Assembly: GCF_004027225.2 (NCBI RefSeq)
Contig: NC_044290.2
Span: 6,154,906 to 6,218,905 of the forward strand
Length of the DNA: 64,000 nucleotides
Origin: Strigops habroptila
Taxonomy: Eukaryota; Chordata; Aves; Psittaciformes; Psittacidae
Reading direction: 5' to 3'
The position numbers and the translations under genes were made by a program. This document shows, piece after piece, positions 39,901-49,138 of the stretch. The notes beneath the pieces were generated by a model that saw only the letters and a program-made list of their open reading frames with translations, ran no database searches and was not told the origin of the DNA. Numbering within the stretch: the first letter of the stretch is position 1; every line of letters begins with the position of its first letter.

Positions 39901-42900
39901 CTTTTCCATCGCAGCTGGGCATTTGCAGCAGCCATGGCTTCCACCACAAAGGTTGTAGTCATAAAGCTAGAGAGAGGAATTCAACTGGTATCAATAATAG
40001 TCAAGAACTGTTACAGAAGGGAGATGGACAATTATTCCCATCTGTCTGCAGGTGCAAACCAATCAGAACAACTCTTTCACCTGCTCCACACACACACTGA
40101 GTTGCTGGTACAGCATTTCATCTCTGGTTGCTGCTCCCTCCTGTTCTTCAGATTTAGGTGTCAAGCAGACAACAAAATGCAGTAAAATATAACATGCCTT
40201 CAGATATAAAAAGACACTTCAGATATCTGGAAAGCACCTTCCTAGTGTTTCTAAGGGGTTGAGAAAGGCAAGAGGACTTCCCTTTTTGTTAGAAAGCAAG
40301 CTTCCTTCCTCTTATTAGGGCCAAGGACACACAGTACTGTGCTGAAGCTTATCTGTTAGGGCCTGTGGCGAAGGTACTACAATCCAGTAAAGAATCTTAC
40401 AAATGGCATCAGAAGCAAAGCAGCAATCCAAGAGCAAGGAGCAGATCACACATGTATGCTAATACACTTTGCTGGAGGCCAGGGGAAAAGCTGTCAAGGG
40501 AGAGAGCCACTAATGGAAGGAATATCATTACCTCAGCTAAAAACAGTCCTTTAATACAAAAACCAACCAACCTCAAATCAACCTTATTTAAGGCTTTAAA
40601 GTGGCTTCTCACTGCTTCAGGAACTGGACTCACTTATCAAGCTCAAATGAGAGGTTAGTTTTGCAAGAATAAAAGCAAGCAGCCCTGTTCTGAGGCCCAA
40701 TTTCTGCCTAGACTCTTCTGGCACTTGAAGGGTCCCAGTGGGCATGAGGAAGTCACAAACACCAGAACAAAGCAACAGGTCAGCACAGCTCCCAAGGCAC
40801 ACAGCTTCAAGCTGTGTCTTCTCAGTTTAACCCAGATCAGTTTTGGTATGCAGATTCAGAGGTTTGTGCTCTTCTGCTGACCTTGAAGGTCTGTCAGCTA
40901 GTGCTGAGTATCATACATTGCATTTACACTGTTAAACGAATGCACCTAAGGGGAATTGCTTCCAAAGCTCCCAATCACTGGTACTCCCACAGTTTACATT
41001 AAGCCCTCACAGCATTCAGTTTTGAATTTGAGGTGGGGAACTTACAAGCATTACTGCAATCAGTACTGACCATACAGTACCTCCATATAGCAGCACCTAA
41101 CCGATCCAAAAAGCACTGCCTCCAAATCAAAGGCACATTCAGACTGACAGAGCTGGTTACTGACAAGAAAGGAACTTCTAAATTCCATTTGTACAAACAC
41201 CAGGAGGGGATTTTGGTTTATTTTACTTTAAAACCAAGCAGGGTTTCACAGCCTGTTAGAACATGGCAATTCTATTAATAACTACTTAGACATCCGTGCT
41301 GGATCAACAGCCTCCAGCTCCACCTGCTGCTCCAGCAGGGAGACATCTGGGCAGAAGCTCACAGCAAGCCAGCATGGAAATCATGAGACTAGCTCCAAGG
41401 TCTCAAGCAGGAAAGGTTTGGAAGGGGATAAGAAAGGCCCAGCTATAGAGTAATTTGTTTTCCTGACACTCTTGTAGCTGCCCAGAGCATTGCCAGAAGC
41501 CAAGAGAAAGCTAACACAACAGGTCTGCATCATACCTGCAAGTCACAAAGCACAGCAATGACCCTGTGTCGTCTGTGACCTGGTTAGTGCTTGGGAAGCT
41601 GATCCAGGACAGAGGCAAGAGTGGGATGTATTCACAATGAGGGCAGTGTCAAAAAAGGAAGCTAGGAGAAAGACTCTGGACTGGAGAAGAAGTCTTTCCC
41701 ATCAGTCAGGAAGTGGGATGTAGCACCATATTGCTGCATCCCTCCAAACAAGGTCCACAGGCAACACAGCTGCCAATTGCAATGCTCAAGCACCAGAGGA
41801 GCAGGCTCACTCAGCAAAGCACCAGAAGTCTTAGCACTGTCCTTACAGCCCCACCCAACCGAACCTCCCAATCCACCAAGGACACATACTCACGTCCCAC
41901 CTCATGAATCCCAGGAACATGAGGAGAACAAGGCTGACGAGCCACCCTGCTGTCGCAAAGGCCTTTGGCATGGTCAGGGCTCCTGTTCCAACGATGAGGT
42001 TGAACATGTAAACCAGACCCACCTGCAATCATCCACATAATCCAACATGAGAGCTGGCAGCTGTGGCAGAGATCATCCCAGACACCTCACATAGGTACTG
42101 ATTTAAATGGAGAGCGCAGTATTTGAGCAAGCAGGATGGGAGCAAGCCCATACTAGAAGTAAATGTAAGAGGGGACTGATAACCAAAGTGAGTGTCAGCA
42201 CATTTCTGGAGAAACTGATATTCATTTCCATCTTTTTAATTATTTTTAAGGTTATCTTCTTTCTAGCTTTTAAAGTTAGAAAGCATGTGAGCTGTTTCAT
42301 CCTTCCACGGCCTTCTATCAGAAGGGTCTACACTGTGGGTTGGGGTCTCTCCTTATTTTCTGACCTGAACCTAAGTAGTTAGGTTCATACATAAGTTACT
42401 TTTCAGAACCTCTTGTTCTTCTTTATTCTTAGTCAAGCAGGAAATACCCAAACAGAATTCTAACTCAAAGCCTGCTCACTATTTTAACACATTCTGAAGA
42501 AGGGATTTTACTTCTGGAAGGGGAAGGATTTTCTCCTCTCTGGCAATGAGCTTTTTCCTGCCTACGGGAAAAAGATAACTGTACACCCAGACAGGACCCT
42601 CCAGACTATGAAATCAGCTGAACTCAGGGTCAAAAACTGCCTCAAAGTTGGTTTGTTTGGTTTTTATACATACATATATAGGTCAGAGCCTCTCCAGAGG
42701 ACAGCCAGTAAAGAACTGTGTCACAGTACACTTTCCTAGGCGTGGAACAAGAAATATCAAGAGAACTATTCCCCTGTGAGCACTCCTGCCCTTCATTCAC
42801 TGGTATAAACACAGCAAATTCATCTTCTGACAAGTCCCCCAGAATGACAAGAGTCAGCTATCGCAGCTTGCAGGAAAGTTCTTTCCATTCAGCTGGCAGA

Positions 42901-43984
42901 GCTGTCATTCCTCAAGCACAACTCAAGTGCTCAGGGCCACAATTCACCCTGCAGTGAAGGACTCTTCAAAAAGCACCTCAGGTGATTCTCCTTAACTTTG
43001 GTCAAGTTGACAGAGATGAGAGTGGTGCCTGTGTTCAGCCTGGCTAAACATCTTCAGGAAGAGAGGAGAGTCATAGCCTTTGAGATGAGGCACTAGGAAA
43101 TTCATGCAGCACTAGCATAACATAAGAGCAGGTGACACTAATCCTTTAGGGTCTGGATGCCCCAGTTATTGTCTTGTTCTCCATTTTCTCATTTGTGACC
43201 TACTTCTGCAGCCTAATACCCAGTTCTGCTAAATTCAATCATTAACATGGGGGTGAAAGTTTTAAAGCATTTGAAAACCAACACAGGTTTCAGGACTGGT
43301 TCTATATTTAGTGAATTCACTTCAGAATGAAAAACAAAGAGAGTTTGCCAAGCACTGTTTTTAAGAGCTGACACTATATGAATACTCGTGGCTATGAAAA
43401 CCAGTATTTCCAGTAACATAGGAAAGCACTAATTGGCCCTGCAATTTCACAGGACACCACATTACAAGGAAGAAACATCCCGATTACTCATTTTAAGTGA
43501 AGTGGTTTAAAAGCAATTAGTACAACAGCTAAAAATAAGTAAACTTTATATAATGTTTTCCCCTGCATTTCTTAAAGCAAAAAAAAAGCAGCAGCAAAGT
43601 GGGATAGTTTCAGTGTCTCACACACCCCCATGTTTATGGTAGCTTCACAGGACAATTTGGGCTAATGAAAACATAAGGAAAGAAAAGGATGCAAGAGCTA
43701 GTATGGGATGTGAAGTTCTTTTAAAGATTTTTAAAACTGTACCTTAAGCTGACATTATCCCCTTATATAAAGGGTGATCTGTAATGTTAAAACCCCACAA
43801 GCGCTAAGCATTTTTAACTTCCACCATCTCTTGAAACACTGAGGTTGTGTCCATGGGGATGTAGGAAATGAAACCACAATGCTGAGAGAAGAGGATATGG
43901 AACACACTCGTGAGCAAACCCACAATGAGCCATACTTACATAGGGAGAGTAAAGCTCTCCCGTATCTGTGATGCCGCCAGCCAT
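3140..43984 (-). CDS. TMEM104: TMEM104, multi-pass transmembrane protein 104 (whole spliced coding region)
   Basis: Nine coding exons join in the order 43984-43940, 42022-41901, 39966-39885, 39002-38900, 38480-38400, 33893-33794, 33030-32922, 16203-16110 and 3900-3140. They give 1,497 nt and 498 residues with every phase matching and no internal stop. The product aligns along its length with human TMEM104 (about 496 residues, from memory). The family belongs to the amino-acid/auxin permease-like (SLC38-related) membrane proteins; its substrate is not established to my knowledge. Visible parts are two hydrophobic segments at about 16-38 and 43-66, an acidic cytosol-type loop at 84-93 (EDDEDED), a hydrophobic stretch at 146-175, a loop at 178-206 with glycosylation-type NHS and NDT sites, and several membrane segments from about 213 to the C-terminus. 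Start chosen: ATG at 43984, beginning MAGGITDTGELYSPY as in the human protein. It is divergent from NAT9 across a CpG-rich promoter. Identification is firm; function is family-level only. Confidence 0.96.
6407..6492 (+). mobile_element. CR1 LINE 3' tail fragment
   Basis: Matches the 3' end of bird CR1: AGGTGTCCCTGCCCGTGGCA, then TTGGAACTGGGTGAGCTTTA, then CCTTCCAACCCAAACCATTT and a TGATTCTATGA end. It is heavily 5'-truncated, as is usual for CR1, and has no coding sequence. Confidence 0.88.
7202..7266 (+). repeat. 12-bp tandem repeat (TTGTTTTAAACC unit)
   Basis: About 5.3 near-perfect copies of a 12-base unit. Because the period is a multiple of three, one frame reads FKPC repeated, but nothing suggests it is translated. 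It lies deep in a TMEM104 intron. Confidence 0.9.
12571..12597 (+). repeat. GGAA-rich simple repeat
   Basis: Purine-only run of GGAA and AAGG units within a TMEM104 intron. Low complexity with no further signal. Confidence 0.6.
16110..16203 (-). CDS. TMEM104: TMEM104 coding exon 8 (residues 215-246)
   Basis: Encodes AAFTLLLGPFTFFNVQKTKY then LQIMTSLMRWI plus one base. Human has AIFTLLLGPFTFFDVQKTKY here. It lies isolated between introns of about 16.7 and 12.2 kb. The acceptor is TGCTTGCAG and the donor G|GTGAGT. Confidence 0.95.
22975..23345 (-). mobile_element. CR1 LINE fragment with part of the reverse-transcriptase ORF
   Basis: On the minus strand the frame at 23347-23054 reads WIRNWTDGRAQIVEVNSSMS, then VPQGSVLGPVLFNTFVG. 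The VPQGSVLGP block is the classic conserved motif of non-LTR reverse transcriptases. Further along, an ADDTKLCG-like stretch corresponds to the catalytic Asp-Asp region in another frame, so the copy is frameshifted. It is truncated at both ends, decayed and inactive. Confidence 0.9.
27870..28400. other. CpG-rich patch inside a TMEM104 intron
   Basis: CpG dinucleotides are clearly more frequent here than in the surrounding CpG-poor intron, for example CCGACGAGGGCCGGG near 28000 and GCGCTCCCATCTTCGCTCGG near 28300. It has no exon signature. It might be an intragenic regulatory element or alternative promoter, or a local composition quirk. Confidence 0.4.
29160..29720 (+). mobile_element. Solo LTR of an endogenous retrovirus, probably ERVL-like (fossil)
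   Basis: Resembles a widespread bird LTR family, beginning TGTCTGGGTTCAGCTGTAAC and carrying CCCAAACTGGCCAAAGGGAT, a CAGTATAGAAACTG TATA-like area and a GCAATTGTATTGTGCATCAC stretch before a T-rich run. No internal retroviral genes flank it, so it is a solo LTR. The right boundary is uncertain by tens of bases because the terminal part is diverged. It is an old fixed fossil; the family name is from recall. Confidence 0.75.
31274..31596 (+). mobile_element. CR1 LINE 3' fragment
   Basis: Typical CR1 3' sequence: GACAAGGAGTAATGGGTTCA, then AAGAAGTTCTTTACTGTGAG, GCACAGGGTGCCCAGAGAAG, and an end of CATTCTATGATTCTATG. It is 5'-truncated and noncoding. It keeps more length than the other CR1 tails in the window. 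Confidence 0.93.
32922..33030 (-). CDS. TMEM104: TMEM104 coding exon 7 (residues 178-214), loop with glycosylation sites
   Basis: Encodes CSATGNHSCSVGDGTKYNDT then DKCWGPVRRIDAYRLYL. It has N-x-S/T sites (NHS, NDT) and three cysteines, consistent with a lumenal or extracellular loop. The acceptor is a tandem CAGCAG. The upstream CAG gives the human-like CSATG; the downstream one would drop one Ser. The donor is G|GTGAGT. Confidence 0.94.
33031..33793 (-). other. TMEM104: TMEM104 intron between coding exons 6 and 7
   Basis: A 763-base intron with GTAAGT donor and CCCAGCAG tandem acceptor. Nothing else was recognised in it. Confidence 0.85.
33794..33893 (-). CDS. TMEM104: TMEM104 coding exon 6 (residues 145-178)
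   Basis: Encodes VGVNLFYFCIIIYLYGDLAI then YAAAVPVSLMQVT. This is a long hydrophobic stretch that matches human closely. The acceptor is TTCCTGCAG and the donor TG|GTAAGT, ending two bases into a Cys codon. Confidence 0.95.
33894..38399 (-). other. TMEM104: TMEM104 intron between coding exons 5 and 6
   Basis: A 4.5-kb intron with a reverse-oriented CR1 tail (36518-36666) and a T run at about 37409-37424. No exon is recognisable. Confidence 0.85.
36518..36666 (-). mobile_element. CR1 LINE 3' tail, minus orientation
   Basis: Starts with TTCATAGAATC-type sequence, then ACTGAATGGTTTGGGTTTGA and CTCCTGCCATGGGCAGGGAC, and ends GGCTTTGAACACTGCCAGG. This is the reverse complement of the CR1 3' end. 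It is truncated and noncoding. Confidence 0.92.
38400..38480 (-). CDS. TMEM104: TMEM104 coding exon 5 (residues 118-145)
   Basis: Encodes QRRGSPNIFEITERVEMGQM then ASMFFNK, close to human QRRGSPNPFEITDRVEMGQM. The acceptor is ACTTGCAG and the donor G|GTAAGT. The split Gln and Val codons at its ends join in phase with neighbouring exons. Confidence 0.95.
38481..38899 (-). other. TMEM104: TMEM104 intron between coding exons 4 and 5
   Basis: A 419-base intron. No repeat or other signal was recognised. Confidence 0.85.
38900..39002 (-). CDS. TMEM104: TMEM104 coding exon 4 (residues 84-118), acidic loop
   Basis: Encodes EDDEDEDSSSGVSDTDVLLQ and then DGYERAETRPILSV plus one base. This is the acidic, serine-rich hydrophilic loop also present in the human protein (EEEDDDSSTASDSDVL). 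The donor is C|GTAAGT. Confidence 0.94.
39003..39884 (-). other. TMEM104: TMEM104 intron between coding exons 3 and 4
   Basis: An 882-base intron with the non-consensus donor GTTCGT and a TTTTCTAG acceptor. No other element was recognised. Confidence 0.85.
39885..39966 (-). CDS. TMEM104: TMEM104 coding exon 3 (residues 56-83)
   Basis: Encodes SFMTTTFVVEAMAAANAQLR then WKRMEKHK, matching the human SFVTTTFVIEAMAAANAQLH region. The acceptor is CTCTCTAG. The donor is AAG|GTTCGT, which departs from the usual GTRAGT. Confidence 0.94.
39967..41900 (-). other. TMEM104: TMEM104 intron between coding exons 2 and 3
   Basis: A 1.9-kb intron. A competing GTGAGT donor lies 7 bases inside its 5' end. No repeat or gene was recognised. 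Confidence 0.85.
41901..42022 (-). CDS. TMEM104: TMEM104 coding exon 2 (residues 16-56)
   Basis: Begins VGLVYMFNLIVGTG after a TGATTGCAG acceptor and ends GFM plus two bases of the next Ser codon. It carries the first two hydrophobic segments. The donor that keeps the human-like GFMSF junction is AG|GTGGGA. A better-looking GTGAGT lies 7 bases further on but would shift the frame. Confidence 0.93.
42023..43939 (-). other. TMEM104: TMEM104 intron between coding exons 1 and 2
   Basis: A 1.9-kb AT-rich intron with a short TA-rich run near 42666-42680. No repeat family or exon was recognised. Confidence 0.85.
43940..43984 (-). CDS. TMEM104: TMEM104 first coding exon (residues 1-15)
   Basis: Encodes MAGGITDTGELYSPY. 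The acceptor CAG lies at 43988-43986, so the exon begins one base before the ATG (C at 43985). The donor GTAAGT follows 43940 directly. The intron ends in phase 0. Confidence 0.95.
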
Positions 43985-44018
43985 GCTGAAGGCGGTGGGG
44001 AGGCTCCGAGCAGAGCGA

Positions 44019-44046
44019 GGAGGGTGTTTTCAGGAGGGTGTTTTCA
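44019..44046 (+). repeat. 14-bp tandem duplication next to a splice acceptor
   Basis: Two exact copies of GGAGGGTGTTTTCA, at 44019-44032 and 44033-44046, lie 30-60 bases upstream of the TMEM104 start-exon acceptor on the minus strand. The duplication lies in the branch-point region. Confidence 0.85.
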
Positions 44047-45218
44047 ACTTCTATTGCTTTTAACCTTGGGAAACACCATAAAGTTGTGTTAGCTTTGTAC
44101 AGGAGGAACTCACAAGCCAGCTTTTGCACATCAGCCTTGTGAAGTTTGAACAAAGAAGGGTTTCAGAAGGACTTTGCGCTTTGGATATAGCCCATTCACC
44201 AGCACCACTTGGCTCAGTACGAAAAGTTCTCCTACCTGTTAAACTAGTTTAAAAGGAACCAAAAAGCCCTGCCCTTCCATAGCATGTGATGACCAAACTT
44301 TTCCTTCCCCAAACAGCCAGAGGGGCCGTTTCAGACACTAAAACCTCAAGAGGAAGAATGCCTGCCTTGAGGATGAGCTCACACCGCTGCTTTTCATGCA
44401 GCTACTATACTTAATAGCAGGTGTCTCCTGCAAATTAAACCAGGAAAACCAGCCCACAGTCTCTCTTTATAAACTCAAGTAGAAAAATAAGTAGACCTAT
44501 GAAAAACACCCCAAGATGTTTTGTTACACATACCAAGGTTTCCAAAGCACAAGTATTTGGGAAATTCACATTGTCTTAATAAAACTACACGGGGAAGCGA
44601 GACCCAAAACCTTCTAAAAGGTTTCAGGGTCAATAATTAGCCACAGTTGAATTGTTTAAGAGCTTTATCAAACTTCTCATACTCCTATATATGTTCCTAC
44701 CCAGTCACACCAACTGGGGCAAATCATCAGCACAGCTCCACAAGCTAAGAAGACCAAACAGCCCATGAGCTTACGCACACCCCCAGACGACAGCAGTCCA
44801 TCAGCAGCACCGCTCACAGCGGTCACAACTCGGCCAGCCCTCAGGGGGAGCGGCCAAACACCTTCTTCTATACCAGACCTGCACTCGAGCCACCGACGCC
44901 GAGCTCAACAAGCCGCGACAAGGCAGCGAGACCACCGCCACGCCAGCACCCACCTCGGGGATGAGAGTGCTCCTGCAAGGCACCCACCCCAGCCCGGGGG
45001 GGCCCTGCCAAGGCCTCCAGAGCCCCCAGCCCTGCCACTGCCCCCCCACCCGGCAATGCTGCGCACCCTCCCGGGGAAGCTCCCATAGACACCCCTCTAC
45101 AACACCGAGACCCCCCCCAGCCCTGCCGCTCCAGCGCACCTCCGCCCCAGGACCCTCCCAGGGCTGCACCCGCGCCCCCAGACCCCACCGCGCCCCGTCC
45201 CTCCCGGGGGCGCTGCGC

Positions 45219-45254
45219 GGACCGGACCGGACCGGACCGGACCGGACCGGACCG
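45219..45254 (+). repeat. GGACC pentanucleotide microsatellite
   Basis: About seven perfect GGACC units (GGTCC on the minus strand) in the GC-rich promoter area, about 30 bases downstream of the probable TMEM104 leader-exon donor. Every unit carries a CpG at its junction. Confidence 0.92.
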
Positions 45255-45284
45255 ACCTTCCCCTCGCCCCGCCGCTGCCCTCAC

Positions 45285-45400
45285 CTCGCTCCGCGACCCC
45301 CGGCTCCACATCGCGGGGCGTCCAGAGAGCATGCGCCCAGCACGGGTGTGTGTGATGGGAGGGGAACCTTCCGCACATGTGACCGGCTGGCGGGGCGGAG
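45285..45400 (-). other. TMEM104: Probable TMEM104 5' noncoding exon (upstream edge uncertain)
   Basis: A donor GCGAG|GTGAGG lies at 45285 on the minus strand, inside the CpG-rich stretch and 1.3 kb upstream of the first coding exon, whose acceptor sits one base before the ATG. Splicing would place the leader directly before CATGGCTGG. The transcription start cannot be seen, so the 45400 limit is a guess. An upstream ATG at 45311 lies in this exon, out of frame with the main start. Confidence 0.55.
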
Positions 45401-45455
45401 CGATGATGGCACCGCCGGTCGGTTGTGCGCGGGCGCGGAACGGCGACGGGGCAAG
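45400..45455 (+). other. NAT9: Probable NAT9 5' noncoding exon (5' edge uncertain)
   Basis: A donor GGGGCAAG|GTAGAC lies at 45455. The first coding exon has a clear acceptor (GAGTGCAG at 45983-45990) only five bases before its ATG, so a spliced leader is required upstream. This CpG-rich site is the best visible candidate. The start of transcription is not visible. Confidence 0.5.
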
Positions 45456-45990
45456 GTAGACATGGCGTCCCGCTGCTGGGTCCCCGCGGCTCCGGGCTCT
45501 GCTTCGCCTCAGCCCCGATTCCCCCCTCAACCCCCGTCTCCCCTCAGCCCCGATGTCCCCTCAGCCCCCATCTCTTGTCAGCCCCGATGTCCCCTCAGCC
45601 CCCATCTCTTGTCAGCCCCGACGTCCCCTCAGCCCCCATCTCCCTTCAGCCCCGATGTCCCCATAGCCCCCATCTCCCCTCAGCCCCGACGTCCCCATAG
45701 CCCCCATCTCCCCTCAGCCCCCTGGTGAAGTGCTGTGTTAAGTACAAAGCACTAAGTGGCCCCTGTCAGGGCAGACCCCCGCCACCGTGGCACCTCCGAG
45801 GGCACGATAGAGCCCTGCCCTGGGTGTGGGGAGCAGGGGGATGCGGGTTGGTGGCTGTGTGAGGGGATTGGTATGAGCTGCGGGCTGTCCACACAGGGAG
45901 AGCGGCCGCCGCTGGCTCCCAAAGGGCTCCAGGACCTGCTGAGCCATCCCTTGGCCTTGCTGGAGACACGGAGTGGGGTGTTGAGTGCAG
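45456..45990 (+). other. NAT9: NAT9 intron 1 (5' UTR intron)
   Basis: About 535 bases. Two-fifths of it is a C-rich minisatellite (45509-45722). It ends in GTGTTGAGTGCAG, with a rather purine-rich tract before the acceptor. Confidence 0.55.
45509..45722 (+). repeat. C-rich 17-bp minisatellite with 34-bp higher-order pattern
   Basis: About 12 copies of a 17-base unit. Two variants, CAGCCCCGATGTCCCCT and CAGCCCCCATCTCTTGT, alternate to give a 34-base repeat. Units at the 5' edge are more diverged, and later units carry CCATAG in place of CCTCAG. It lies within NAT9 intron 1. Confidence 0.92.
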
Positions 45991-45995
45991 AGGCC

Positions 45996-48725
<2,730 letters not shown>

Positions 48726-49132
48726 CGGACACATCCAGACCCTGGCCTTGTTTCCAGGGAGGAGCTGGATGCTGTTGTGAGCTCTGGGTGTGGAGGACAC
48801 CAGTAAGCCAGCACTGAGCTTCACTGTTTTCATGTCTCTTTGGTTACTCTGTCATCTTGTCAACTTTGCACCTTGTTAAACCAGCTGGGATTACTGCCTG
48901 AAATTGGAACCTGGAGAACAGCCACTAATTCACAGGCTTGCCTAGCAATGACTCTAACCTCAACATGCTGTTCCGGCACAGCCTAAGATCACCAGCAGTT
49001 AATTGATTTCTGGTGCCACCAGTTTCTGGGCAAGCAGCACCTGCTGTTCCTTTTCCGCTGCCCTTGGAGCAGGATTCACCAGTTCAACACAGGCAGGCTC
49101 AGTATGCTCTAGCTCAGTCAGTTTTCTCTTGA

Positions 49133-49138
49133 ATTAAA
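49133..49138 (+). promoter_or_regulatory. NAT9: Candidate NAT9 polyadenylation signal
   Basis: ATTAAA about 410 bases after the stop, followed by GT-rich sequence from about 49150. It is the first good hexamer variant noticed downstream of the stop. Use is inferred. Confidence 0.5.

Larger units (their letters stand above)
43986..45284 (-). other. TMEM104: TMEM104 intron 1 (5' UTR intron)
   Basis: About 1.3 kb between the probable leader exon and the first coding exon. It becomes strongly GC- and CpG-rich towards the leader exon. It contains the GGACC pentamer repeat next to the donor and a 14-bp tandem duplication near the acceptor. The boundary depends on the tentative leader exon. Confidence 0.55.
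45180..45470. promoter_or_regulatory. CpG-rich bidirectional promoter of TMEM104 and NAT9
   Basis: The two genes are divergent, and their probable leader exons (donors at 45285 minus and 45455 plus) lie about 170 bases apart. The stretch is GC-rich with many CpGs. It contains a GC box (GGCGGGGCGG, 45389-45398) and an E-box CACATGTGACC (45374-45384, reading TCACATG on the minus strand). No TATA box was seen. Bidirectional use is inferred from layout. Confidence 0.7.

Noticed and set aside
44868-45530. 220-codon minus-strand open frame in the promoter
   Set aside because: GC-rich, stop-poor DNA covering the CpG island and the GGACC repeat. The product is low complexity; only the short leader segment around 45285-45311 is worth noting.
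45509-45722. CRISPR-like spaced repeats
   Set aside because: The units are directly tandem with no unique spacers, and the genome is vertebrate; it is a minisatellite.
44961-45728. 255-codon plus-strand frame rich in Pro and Ser
   Set aside because: Made largely of the CpG island and the C-rich minisatellite; no domain and no start context of note.
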